From contig JACPMT010000022.1 of the NCBI GenBank assembly GCA_016185815.1, positions 1-10,352 on the forward strand: a stretch of 10,352 nucleotides of DNA, read 5' to 3'. Under the pieces are notes generated by a model that did no database searches, was not told where the DNA came from, and saw only the letters and a list, made by a program, of their open reading frames with translations. This DNA comes from Candidatus Woesearchaeota archaeon. GTDB taxonomy: Archaea; Nanobdellota; Nanobdellia; Woesearchaeales; GW2011-AR4. A program made the translations under genes and the position numbers. This document shows positions 1-5,439 of the stretch, one piece after another. Every line of letters begins with the position of its first letter. Within the stretch, counting starts at the first letter, position 1.

Positions 1-874
1 AGATTCTCCTTACATTGCCGGGGTTTTTTGCAACAGACGCTGCCCATTTCAAAGTGTTTTCAAGCTGCTTGGCTTCTTCATGCCCTTTTATTTCAGTTAT
101 ATTGCCGCCTTCTATTGTTAATTCAATGGGCTTTTTAATCAGAATTGTATGCTCGTGCGTTCTTGAGCTTCCATCAATTACAACTTTGCCTTCTATTCTT
201 TTGCCGTTTGGGGGGGAATAGACTTCCCCTGCCGGCAGATTGCCTCCTGCACCAGGCATTGTGTAATTGCCGTCAGCTGCAATTGCCTTTATGCCGCTCT
301 TGTCGTAATACAAATCAGTCCCTGCTGGCGTTGTTATGTGGATTTCCCTTGCATTTTCCAGTTTCTGCCTTATTTCTTCGTGCTGCGTCTGTAGAGGCTT
401 ATAATTGACATCAATTGCCTTTAAAATCAGATCTATGTTGCTTGTGGCTAAATCTCCCAAACTCATTGCAGAGATAAAGCGATGATTCTTTTTGCTTACC
501 CATCTCCTGAAGCTCTTGCCAAGCTCTTTTATATTTCCAAGCTTGTCAGACATGTTCAGAATTATGATGTTGCCTGCTTTAAGCTCTGACAGGCCGTGCA
601 CCACATCATCATCAGAAACATCGCCTCTTGACTTGATGTCCTGCAGGATTAGCTTTGCATCAAGCTTGAGTTGCTCAGCAGCAAGGTAATATGCCCCCGA
701 CAATACAGCTGCAACATTCCTGTTTTCGTAGCCTATATCTCCAACTATCAAAACTTTCTCGTTTTTTACAGCCAAGCAGGGAGTAAAAACTTTCTTAAGG
801 GAAAGCGAAACTTTAGATGCCAAATCATATAAATTATGCTCCTTGAGCCATTTCAAAGATTCAAGAGTTTCCAT
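1..874 (-). CDS. M29-like aminopeptidase (aminopeptidase T/AmpS type), 5' part
   Basis: The reverse strand is open from an ATG at 874 to the window edge, giving 291 residues with no stop, so the C-terminus is missing. Residues 39-110 read as an alternating alpha/beta domain (VLIVGDIGYENRNVAAVLSG near 41-60). Residues about 176-240 resemble the start of the metal-binding half of M29 aminopeptidases: REIHITTPAGTDL, then GNLPAGEVYSPP at 211-222, in which Glu217 fits the first metal-ligand glutamate of the family. The other ligands (a later Glu, Tyr, His and Asp) would lie off the left edge. From family knowledge it would be a cytosolic dinuclear-metal exopeptidase removing N-terminal residues. 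No signal peptide is seen. A TATA-like TTTAAAAAC on the minus strand about 30 bases ahead of the ATG suggests a leaderless mRNA. It is divergent from the hydrolase at 953. The fold and family are fairly sure; the exact substrate is not. Confidence 0.78.
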   Translation of the reverse strand, partial: METLESLKWLKEHNLYDLASKVSLSLKKVFTPCLAVKNEKVLIVGDIGYENRNVAAVLSGAYYLAAEQLKLDAKLILQDIKSRGDVSDDDVVHGLSELKAGNIIILNMSDKLGNIKELGKSFRRWVSKKNHRFISAMSLGDLATSNIDLILKAIDVNYKPLQTQHEEIRQKLENAREIHITTPAGTDLYYDKSGIKAIAADGNYTMPGAGGNLPAGEVYSPPNGKRIEGKVVIDGSSRTHEHTILIKKPIELTIEGGNITEIKGHEEAKQLENTLKWAASVAKNPGNVRRI

Positions 875-896
875 TAGGTTTTTAGGTGTGGAAGTG

Positions 897-931
897 CGTT
901 TTTAAAGGTTTTGGGTAAACTTTTTATACTA
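897..931. promoter_or_regulatory. Divergent promoter pair, aminopeptidase / alpha-beta hydrolase
   Basis: On the minus strand TTTAAAAAC at about 899-908 sits some 30 bases before the aminopeptidase ATG (874). On the plus strand TTTTTATACT at 921-930 sits about 27 bases before the ATG at 953. Both spacings fit archaeal TATA boxes giving leaderless transcripts. The plus-strand box lies inside the TTG-started extension of the hydrolase frame (911), which is the main reason to prefer the ATG at 953. Confidence 0.6.
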
Positions 932-952
932 AAGATAGAAAATAAAAACAAT

Positions 953-1801
953 ATGCAAGTCTGGCTCAAAGTTTTGGTTTTCATCGCATTGTTTTTGATA
1001 ATCTTTTCATTCTTGATATTTCTTATGTCAATTCATCCGCAGAAAATAATAACAGATTTAACACCTCCTGATTTGGGATTAAAATATGAAGAAATCACTT
1101 TTAAAAGCGCTGATGGAATTAAACTAAGCGGGTGGTTTATTCCTAACAACAGGACAAAAGCAACCATTATTGTTATGCACGGCTATCCTGCCGACAAAGC
1201 CAATCTTCTGCCGACAGCAGAGTTTCTGTCCAATGAATTTAATGTGTTGTTGTTTGACTTCAGGAGCTTCGGCAAAAGCGAGGGAAAGTACACGACAGCA
1301 GGCTATTTAGAGGTGAAAGATCTGGAAGGCGCAATAAATTATTTAGAAAAAAATAAAAAAATAACAAAAATCGGGCTTTACGGCTTTTCTTTAGGGGGGG
1401 CAGTAGCTTTGATGACAAATCATGAGAATATAAAAGCAACGGTGACAGACAGCGCTTATGCAAAGCTAAGCCACATGGTTGGGCAAATGTACAGGATTTT
1501 CTTTATTTTTAAGTATCCATTGGTTTATCTGACAAAATTATACGGAATTTTGTTTCTGAGAATAAATTTGGATGATGCAAGCCCTGTTGACAGCATAAAA
1601 AATCTAAAAGTCCCTATATTGCTGATTCATGCGGAAAAGGATTCCCAGATTCCTGTTAACGAAGCGTATTTGCTGCACAATGCAAACAAAAAGGCAGAGC
1701 TTTGGATTGTTGAGAATGCAGAGCATGGAATGACACATTCAGTTAATCCTGCAGAATATGAGAAAAGAGTTTTGGAGTTTTTTAAGGGGAATGTTAAGTA
1801 A
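953..1801 (+). CDS. Membrane-anchored alpha/beta hydrolase (COG1073-like)
   Basis: The product has 282 residues from ATG 953. The frame is open from a TTG at 911, but a TATA box lies in that extension, so 953 is preferred. Residues about 5-26 form one strongly hydrophobic helix, an uncleaved anchor or signal; the catalytic domain follows. The fold markers are all present: HGYP at about 76-79 (oxyanion region), the nucleophile elbow GFSLGG with Ser146, the acid loop HAEKDSQIP with Asp230, and His258 in NAEHGMTH. The spacing is that of COG1073-type serine hydrolases, also annotated as acyl-peptide or dienelactone hydrolase-like. The substrate cannot be told from sequence. A hydrophobic cap-like insert (residues about 180-205, rich in F, Y and L) may form a lid or touch the membrane. 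The gene stands alone with its own promoter and is divergent from a peptidase gene. Catalytic competence is likely; the side of the membrane is unclear. Confidence 0.85.
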   Translation: MQVWLKVLVFIALFLIIFSFLIFLMSIHPQKIITDLTPPDLGLKYEEITFKSADGIKLSGWFIPNNRTKATIIVMHGYPADKANLLPTAEFLSNEFNVLLFDFRSFGKSEGKYTTAGYLEVKDLEGAINYLEKNKKITKIGLYGFSLGGAVALMTNHENIKATVTDSAYAKLSHMVGQMYRIFFIFKYPLVYLTKLYGILFLRINLDDASPVDSIKNLKVPILLIHAEKDSQIPVNEAYLLHNANKKAELWIVENAEHGMTHSVNPAEYEKRVLEFFKGNVK

Positions 1802-1839
1802 TAGTTTTTATTGATTGGTACTTATTTAAAATTCAATCC

Positions 1840-1940
1840 GTAATTTGCTTCGCATGTCGATAAATCTTCGATTTTCGATCATGCTCGAAAATTTTTAATT
1901 TTCGACAAATTACAAAATCTTGGCGCCCCGCATTGGGCGC
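1840..1940. repeat. Spacer with nested inverted repeats
   Basis: Between the hydrolase stop and the next ATG there are three palindromic elements. An 8-bp outer pair GTAATTTG (1840-1847) / CAAATTAC (1906-1913) encloses a hairpin ATTTTCGA (1871-1878) / TCGAAAAT (1885-1892) with loop TCATGC. A separate hairpin GCGCCC-CGCATT-GGGCGC lies at about 1923-1940, 12 bases before the ATG at 1952. TGTCGA (1855-1860) and TCGACA (1902-1907) can also pair, as an alternative to the outer stem. No ORF or RNA family is recognised. It could be a read-through terminator, an operator for the HTH protein that follows, or a small dispersed repeat. Confidence 0.5.
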
Positions 1941-1951
1941 AATACATTAAA

Positions 1952-2224
1952 ATGACCCGCCGCCAGCAAATAATGCAAATTCTTCAAGAAAACAGGCATA
2001 CAGCACAGCAGCTTGCAAACTATTTTCAAACAACATTGAAGGAAATTCTGGAGGATTTGGAGCACATACAAAAATCAATAAAGCCCAAAAAACTTAAAAT
2101 TGAGCCATCATTTTGCAAAAGCTGTAATTTTGTATTTAAGGAAAGAGGCAAAGTAAGCAAGCCAAGCAAGTGCCCAAGGTGCAAATCAGAATGGATTGAG
2201 GCGCAGATGTTTTTCATTGAATAA
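1952..2224 (+). CDS. HTH / zinc-ribbon transcriptional regulator (COG3357-like)
   Basis: The product has 90 residues and two parts. Residues 1-40 form a winged-helix-type N-terminus (TRRQQIMQILQ, HTAQQLANYF, LKEILEDLEHI), with the pattern of a helix, a turn and a recognition helix. Residues 50-85 are a zinc ribbon with Cys55-x2-Cys58 and Cys74-x2-Cys77, with basic residues between. This arrangement and length match archaeal predicted regulators with an HTH fused to a Zn ribbon. It would bind DNA in the cytoplasm, possibly as a dimer; targets are unknown. The ATG follows the GCGCCC/GGGCGC hairpin by 12 bases, so the hairpin could be an autoregulatory site, but nothing proves this. No other start fits as well, and no clear Shine-Dalgarno is seen. 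Family confidence is good, function inferred. Confidence 0.82.
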   Translation: MTRRQQIMQILQENRHTAQQLANYFQTTLKEILEDLEHIQKSIKPKKLKIEPSFCKSCNFVFKERGKVSKPSKCPRCKSEWIEAQMFFIE

Positions 2225-2225
2225 A

Positions 2226-2238
2226 TTTAAATATTATA
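2226..2238 (+). promoter_or_regulatory. TATA box for the DUF91/DUF5655 gene
   Basis: TTTAAATATTATA begins directly after the regulator's stop codon, about 45 bases before the ATG at 2281. A start site near 2258 would give a leader of about 20 bases. A GGGGGT at 2258-2263 is too far (17 bases) from the ATG to be an ordinary ribosome binding site. Confidence 0.4.
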
Positions 2239-2280
2239 GTATCCTTCCTTACTATTTGGGGGTAATAATCAAATTTTGAA

Positions 2281-3144
2281 ATGCCAAATGTAAATTTTTT
2301 AAAAAATATCGAAGAATTGGATTTGGATGAAAAAGAAATCCAAATTTTATTTGAAAAAAACTTAAGTGCCATAGAAGAAGGTTTGCAACCTATTGCTTCG
2401 TTCTTACCTATCGGAACGGGCGTTATTGATATGTTAGCTATCGATGAAGATAATAATCCTGTTATAATAGAATTTAAAAGAATTGGTAACTTTGATAGAG
2501 ACGCTCTTATCCAAGTAATGAACTATTACAGTTGGTTCATATCAGATGGTAACCATATATTATATATAAATGAAGTAATAAAAAAAGCTAATCCAGAATT
2601 AGATGAGGTTAGTAATGATTTGAGACTTATAATAGTAGTTAGTGATGTTGAAGATGAAGTCAAAAATGCATGTTGGTCTTTGGAACCACCAATTAAATTA
2701 GTTACTTACTTAATATTAAAAGGAGAGGATGATAAGCTGTACATAGCTCCGAAAATTGTATTGGACACAAGCACAGTAGAAGAAAGGACTATTAATCCTC
2801 CCAAAACAGAAGAGGACCATTTTAGGGGGAAAGATAGAATGCGTTCTTTATACAGAATATTAATAGCCAAAATAAGACAGAATATAGATTCAGGTATACA
2901 ACCTAACCCTTCTCCACAATATTACATAGGACTAGCAAATAAAAAGAACTTCTGCGCAATTAAACCAAAAAAACAATACATAAACATAGATTTGCTTTTG
3001 ACCCCTTCTGATGTTAAAAATAGTCAAAGATTTAAAGAAAAATATCCTAACAGTAAATGGGGTAAAGTCAAAATTTCAAATGAAAATGATATAGATGAGG
3101 AATTAATTAGTTGGATAAGACTAGCATATAGCAAAGCCTCGTAG
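2281..3144 (+). CDS. PD-(D/E)XK nuclease-like (DUF91/NucS-type) protein with C-terminal DUF5655 domain
   Basis: The product has 287 residues. The N-terminal domain carries a PD-(D/E)XK signature: Asp50 in GTGVIDMLAID, then Glu64-x-Lys66 in VIIEFKR, followed by QVMNYYSWF at about 78-86, where a Gln-containing helix is typical of DUF91/NucS-like enzymes; Glu32/Glu33 could supply a further acidic residue. Residues about 180-287 resemble DUF5655 (YYIGLANKKNFCAIKPKK, then SKWGKVKI, and DIDEELISWIRLAY at the end). Such proteins are presumed DNA nucleases of defence or repair, with the DUF5655 part often found next to restriction functions; no substrate is known. Active-site residues look intact. 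Codon use is noticeably more AT-rich than in the HAD and ribosomal genes nearby (many ATA, AAT, TTA), suggesting a different history. No methylase or helicase partner lies beside it. It ends in TAG. Domain calls are by eye. Confidence 0.75.
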   Translation: MPNVNFLKNIEELDLDEKEIQILFEKNLSAIEEGLQPIASFLPIGTGVIDMLAIDEDNNPVIIEFKRIGNFDRDALIQVMNYYSWFISDGNHILYINEVIKKANPELDEVSNDLRLIIVVSDVEDEVKNACWSLEPPIKLVTYLILKGEDDKLYIAPKIVLDTSTVEERTINPPKTEEDHFRGKDRMRSLYRILIAKIRQNIDSGIQPNPSPQYYIGLANKKNFCAIKPKKQYINIDLLLTPSDVKNSQRFKEKYPNSKWGKVKISNENDIDEELISWIRLAYSKAS

Positions 3145-3163
3145 TTTTAAAAATTCTATCAAA

Positions 3164-3176
3164 AACTATAAATAAA
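3164..3176 (+). promoter_or_regulatory. TATA box for the HAD gene
   Basis: AACTATAAATAAA lies about 28 bases ahead of the ATG at 3199, the expected spacing for a leaderless archaeal transcript. This supports ATG 3199 over the in-frame TTG at 3190. Confidence 0.6.
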
Positions 3177-3198
3177 CTATTCATTATCCTTGTTCTAT

Positions 3199-3864
3199 AT
3201 GATTAAAGCATTCATTTTCGACCTGGACAACACCTTGATAGACTTCATGACAATGAAGAGGCTTAGCTGCGATGCTGCAATTTCTGCAATGATTGGTGCT
3301 GGATTAAACGTAAATAAGGATAAGGCAATGAAGGAACTGTTCAAGCTGTACGATACTTATGGCTTGGAGGAAAAGACAATCTTCCAGAAATTCCTGAAAA
3401 AACTGGCAAAAAGGGTTGATTATGAGATACTTGCAAGCGGCATAGTGGCTTACAGAAGGGTAAGGACAGGCTTTCTGGAGCCATACCCTCATGTTGGAGA
3501 AGTTTTGTTCGAGCTCAAGAAAAGGGGCATTAAATTGGCTATTGTTTCTGATGCTCCAAGGCTAAAGGCATGGATAAGGCTTGTTTCGATGAAAATCAAC
3601 CATTTGTTTGACATAGTTATTACTTTTGACGATACCAAGGAAATGAAGCCGAGCAGTGTGCCTTTTAAGCTGGCTTTCAGGAAGCTTAAGGTAAAGCCTC
3701 AGGAGTGCCTGATGGTTGGCGACAGGCCTGAAAGGGATATTAAGGGAGCAAAGAAGCTGGGAATGCTTACATGCTTTGCCAAGTACGGCAATCCAACTGC
3801 AAAAGGCTCTAAGGCAGATTACGAGATAAACGATATTAAGGAATTATTGGATATTGTAGAGTAA
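3199..3864 (+). CDS. HAD-superfamily (subfamily IA-like) hydrolase
   Basis: The product has 221 residues from ATG 3199. All four HAD motifs are visible: motif I FDLDNT with nucleophile Asp8 and acid/base Asp10; motif II Ser117 in LAIVSDAP; motif III Lys150 in EMKPS; motif IV GDRPERD with Asp175 and Asp180. Residues about 16-90 are an all-helical cap inserted after motif I, as in subfamily IA phosphatases (phosphoglycolate phosphatase / haloacid dehalogenase-like, annotated in archaea under TIGR02253). It should be a cytosolic Mg-dependent phosphatase for a small phosphorylated metabolite; the substrate cannot be assigned. Length and motif order are normal. It is transcribed alone from a TATA box 28 bases upstream. 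Codon use is richer in G and C than in the preceding nuclease-like gene, in line with a core gene. Confidence 0.9.
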   Translation: MIKAFIFDLDNTLIDFMTMKRLSCDAAISAMIGAGLNVNKDKAMKELFKLYDTYGLEEKTIFQKFLKKLAKRVDYEILASGIVAYRRVRTGFLEPYPHVGEVLFELKKRGIKLAIVSDAPRLKAWIRLVSMKINHLFDIVITFDDTKEMKPSSVPFKLAFRKLKVKPQECLMVGDRPERDIKGAKKLGMLTCFAKYGNPTAKGSKADYEINDIKELLDIVE

Positions 3865-3901
3865 TTATCAACACAAAAGTAACAAATCACTCGTAAAAAC
3901 C

Positions 3902-3984
3902 CAAATATTTATATATAACCTGATATATTGCTTATTCATAGGTTGAAAATCCTAGATTTATTTAAGATTTGAGGTGCTTGAAAA
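3902..3984 (+). promoter_or_regulatory. Promoter, leader and ribosome binding site of the DUF5679 gene
   Basis: A TATA-like AATATTTATATATAA at about 3902-3916 lies some 70 bases before the ATG at 3985, so this gene, unlike most here, has a leader of about 40 bases. A good Shine-Dalgarno GAGGTG (3971-3976) sits 8 bases before the ATG. The leader also holds TAGG...CCTA (about 3940-3955), a possible weak stem. Confidence 0.6.
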
Positions 3985-4134
3985 ATGGCAAGAGGAAGAT
4001 GCATGAAGTGCAGGAAAGAAGTTGAGATTAAGGATGGCAAGGAAGTCACGATGAAGAACGGCATGAAGGCAATGAAGGGCGTGTGCGGCGCATGCGGCAC
4101 AAAAGTGTTCAGGATTCTTGGAAAGGCTAAATAA
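3985..4134 (+). CDS. DUF5679-type zinc-ribbon small protein
   Basis: A 49-residue protein (MARGRCMKCRKEVEIKD...). Two cysteine pairs, Cys6-x2-Cys9 and Cys34-x2-Cys37, would bind one zinc. Between them lies a basic, Met- and Lys-rich stretch (VTMKNGMKAMKG), and the end reads GTKVFRILGK. This matches the small archaeal DUF5679 proteins, usually 45-60 residues long, whose role is unknown; the compact, basic zinc ribbon suggests binding to RNA or a ribosomal or transcription complex. The start is fixed by GAGGTG eight bases upstream. It has its own promoter and is followed at once by T-rich DNA. High Lys and the preference for AAG and AAT codons suggest a well-expressed gene. The assignment is good; function is inferred only. 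Confidence 0.85.
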   Translation: MARGRCMKCRKEVEIKDGKEVTMKNGMKAMKGVCGACGTKVFRILGKAK

Positions 4135-4136
4135 GC

Positions 4137-4161
4137 CTTTTTTATATTTTTTATATATTTC
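4137..4161 (+). terminator. T-rich terminator after the DUF5679 gene
   Basis: Directly after the stop codon comes GCC followed by runs of T (six T, then ATA, then six T). Archaeal RNA polymerase stops at such oligo-T tracts without a hairpin. It separates the small gene from the RNA unit starting near 4218. Confidence 0.5.
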
Positions 4162-4187
4162 TTGATTTCTATATACCTTATATGGGC

Positions 4188-4204
4188 AATTTATAAATAT
4201 ATAA
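4188..4204 (+). promoter_or_regulatory. TATA box of the structured-RNA unit
   Basis: AATTTATAAATATATAA at about 4189-4205 is one of the strongest TATA-like elements in the window and is followed not by an ORF but by the GC-richer structured stretch. Start of transcription would be expected near 4217-4224. Confidence 0.55.
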
Positions 4205-4214
4205 TCACGCCTCT

Positions 4215-4478
4215 CAGCTGCTTGGGGGTGCGTAGCTGTAAAACTCATTTGCAGTTAAAAGTACCTAACACCAACACTTGCCGGTGCTGATTATGCTAAA
4301 TCCTTGACGCAGGAGAGCGCAAGTAAATTCCTGCCGATACTTTAGCTAAACGTCGGCTATTGGCAGGATTTAAACTCTTGCTTGCGTAAAGGGCTTAAAC
4401 AAAAACGGCGTTGAATTACTGTAACTGACAGCATAAAAACTGGTTGGGAATGCAGCGAAGCCCCTAACTTTTCTTTGT
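4215..4478 (+). ncRNA. Candidate structured non-coding RNA, family unknown
   Basis: About 260 bases with higher GC than the flanks, no reasonable ORF, a TATA box upstream and a T-rich end (TTTTCTTT, 4469-4476). Predicted pairings by eye: a closing helix TTGGGGG (4222-4228) / CCCCTAA (4461-4467); hairpin CTGTAAA (4236-4242) / TTTGCAG (4248-4254); AGTACC (4260-4265) / GGTGCT (4283-4288); a long arm CGCAAG (4318-4323) / CTTGCG (4381-4386) continuing as TAAA-T-TCCTGCC (4324-4335) / GGCAGGATTTA (4362-4372) with one bulged base; CTGT (4419-4422) / ACAG (4428-4431). TAAATCC (4297-4303) can compete for GGATTTA (4366-4372), so two folds are possible. I looked for and did not find the conserved cores of RNase P RNA, SRP RNA, 5S rRNA or a tRNA T arm. 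It could be a new RNA family or a highly diverged known one. Confidence 0.6.
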
Positions 4479-4492
4479 ATAATATGGATTGA

Positions 4493-5005
4493 CTAGGTAA
4501 GGATCCCCCTAAGTTCTTTTTTTATATCATTTTTACCTGTGCTGATTGGGAAAGGCAAAGTTTTAAGTACGTAATGTGCAATTAATTCAGACAGGTCATG
4601 GCTTGAGCTTATGCCCATTTCTCGCTTATTCCTCCTGTCATAAAAAATTAATGCTTCTATTTCGCCTTCTACATCCAAGCCAAAAAATTGGAATCTCGGA
4701 TCGTCAAAATATTCTGGTTTGTGTTCTTTTTGGAATTCTTTTAAAGGTTTATTAATGGATAATTTTCCAAATATTATATTCACTCTAGCATTTGGGCTTC
4801 TCACTCCAAGGGCTCCAAGCATCTCCAATACTAATCTGTATCCTTCATAACCAGATGCATTGGTGTCTCAACTAGCCCGGTAATAACCTTCATATTTATC
4901 AACACACAAAAGAACCCTGCCATCTAATGTTACATAATGCTCGCTTAAACGTCCTTGCTCTTTACCCTCTGGCTCAGCTGGTTTTGTGAGTATGCTTACC
5001 CCCAT
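4493..5005 (-). pseudogene. Unrecognised protein gene interrupted by one in-frame TGA
   Basis: Reading from ATG 5005, 45 codons (MGVSILTKPAEPEGKEQGRL... to ...CVDKYEGYYRAS) lead to a TGA at 4870-4868. The same frame then runs on for 124 more codons (DTNASGYEGYRLVLEMLGAL... to the TAG at 4493), so the gene would encode 170 residues but for that one codon. Both halves have normal composition. The second half has mixed alpha/beta character (RFQFFGLDVEGEIEALIFYD). A TATA-like AACTTAATATATC at about 5040-5028 sits some 28 bases before the ATG. I do not recognise the family. UGA is a true stop in this genome (vapB ends with it), so a nonsense mutation is the simplest reading; a sequencing error, translational read-through or independent translation of the 3' part (ATG 4822 or TTG 4828) remain possible. 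It converges on the structured RNA. Confidence 0.6.
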
Positions 5006-5062
5006 AAAACTGCATATAATTTGCAGTGATATATTAAGTTTATCAAGTCTTGCGCTGAACCT

Positions 5063-5236
5063 CTATCTCTTCATCTTAGGCAGAACCTTGTATGCAAAAA
5101 CAGCAGCGACAATCAAAATTACCCAAAACAGAATTTGAGTTATTATTTTTAATGCAAACAAGACAATGTTAATAACCAAAAACAAGACTATCAACAAAAC
5201 CAGAATTCGCAAGTATTTATCTTTGATTTTCATCAT
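5063..5236 (-). CDS. Small two-helix membrane protein
   Basis: A 57-residue frame from ATG 5236 (a second ATG follows at 5233) to TAG at 5063. After the start MMKIKDKYLR come two hydrophobic segments, about residues 11-29 and 31-49, parted by one lysine (Lys30); the tail is YKVLPKMKR. Positive charges at both ends fit a hairpin of two transmembrane helices with both ends inside. No conserved family is recognised. Its first codons overlap the last codons of the gene upstream (5217-5366) by 20 bases, a sign of translational coupling. The frame goes on open after its TAG towards the interrupted gene at 5005, which lies 57 bases downstream. Being a short ORF without a known homologue it is somewhat uncertain, but the clean two-helix pattern and the operon position support it. 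Confidence 0.6.
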   Translation of the reverse strand: MMKIKDKYLRILVLLIVLFLVINIVLFALKIITQILFWVILIVAAVFAYKVLPKMKR

Positions 5237-5366
5237 TAATTTTCAGAACTCTTTTTTTCATCCGCATGAAAACAATTCCATTCCTGTTTTCAATTTGTTT
5301 GTGGGTGTAGATATTGCCATCTATCGTAATGAAATCTTGCTTTTCATTATCAGAAAAAACTGGCAA
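5217..5366 (-). CDS. Hypothetical 49-residue protein, TTG start
   Basis: From TTG 5366 the frame reads MPVFSDNEKQDFITIDGNIY, then THKQIENRNGIVFMRMKKRV and ends KINDENQR at TAA 5219-5217. A strong Shine-Dalgarno GGGGGTGG (5379-5372) lies five to six bases ahead of the TTG, and a GTG at 5375 inside that sequence is a less likely start. A TATA-like ATTTTTATACC at 5415-5405 precedes it. The product is charged and soluble, with a beta-like pattern (FITIDGNIYT, then GIVFMRMKKRVLKI). I do not recognise it. It overlaps the membrane protein at 5236 by 20 bases in another frame, so the two are probably co-expressed. It is too short for firm proof; the ribosome binding site is the best evidence. Confidence 0.5.
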   Translation of the reverse strand: MPVFSDNEKQDFITIDGNIYTHKQIENRNGIVFMRMKKRVLKINDENQR

Positions 5367-5404
5367 TATATCCACCCCCACGTATTGGTTTTTTAGTTAG
5401 CTTG

Positions 5405-5416
5405 GTATAAAAATCT
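5405..5416 (-). promoter_or_regulatory. TATA box for the small-gene pair
   Basis: On the minus strand GATTTTTATACC (5416-5405) stands about 25-30 bases ahead of the GGGGGTGG ribosome binding site region, between the end of the MFS gene (5440) and the first tiny gene. It suggests the tiny genes start their own transcript. Confidence 0.45.
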
Positions 5417-5439
5417 TTTGATTTGTCGTATACAAAATG

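Noticed and set aside
911..952. N-terminal extension of the alpha/beta hydrolase from TTG 911
   Set aside because: The TATA box at 921-930 lies inside it; ATG 953 is at the right spacing and starts directly before the membrane helix.
1260..1463. Minus-strand open frame inside the hydrolase, and similar frames inside the MFS and lsm genes
   Set aside because: They are antisense to well-supported genes and have no start signals or sensible composition.
3958..4248. 96-codon minus-strand frame across the DUF5679 gene
   Set aside because: It is antisense to the DUF5679 gene and the RNA promoter, with no promoter or homologous pattern of its own.
4222..4467. Candidate RNA as RNase P RNA, SRP RNA or another tRNA
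   Set aside because: No GGAAAGTCC / ACAGAA cores, no SRP domain IV tetraloop region, no T arm; the closing helix alone is not enough for such a call.
5006..5062. In-frame extension of the interrupted gene upstream of ATG 5005
   Set aside because: The frame is open back to the TAG of the membrane protein, but has no start codon of normal type and contains the TATA-like element for 5005.
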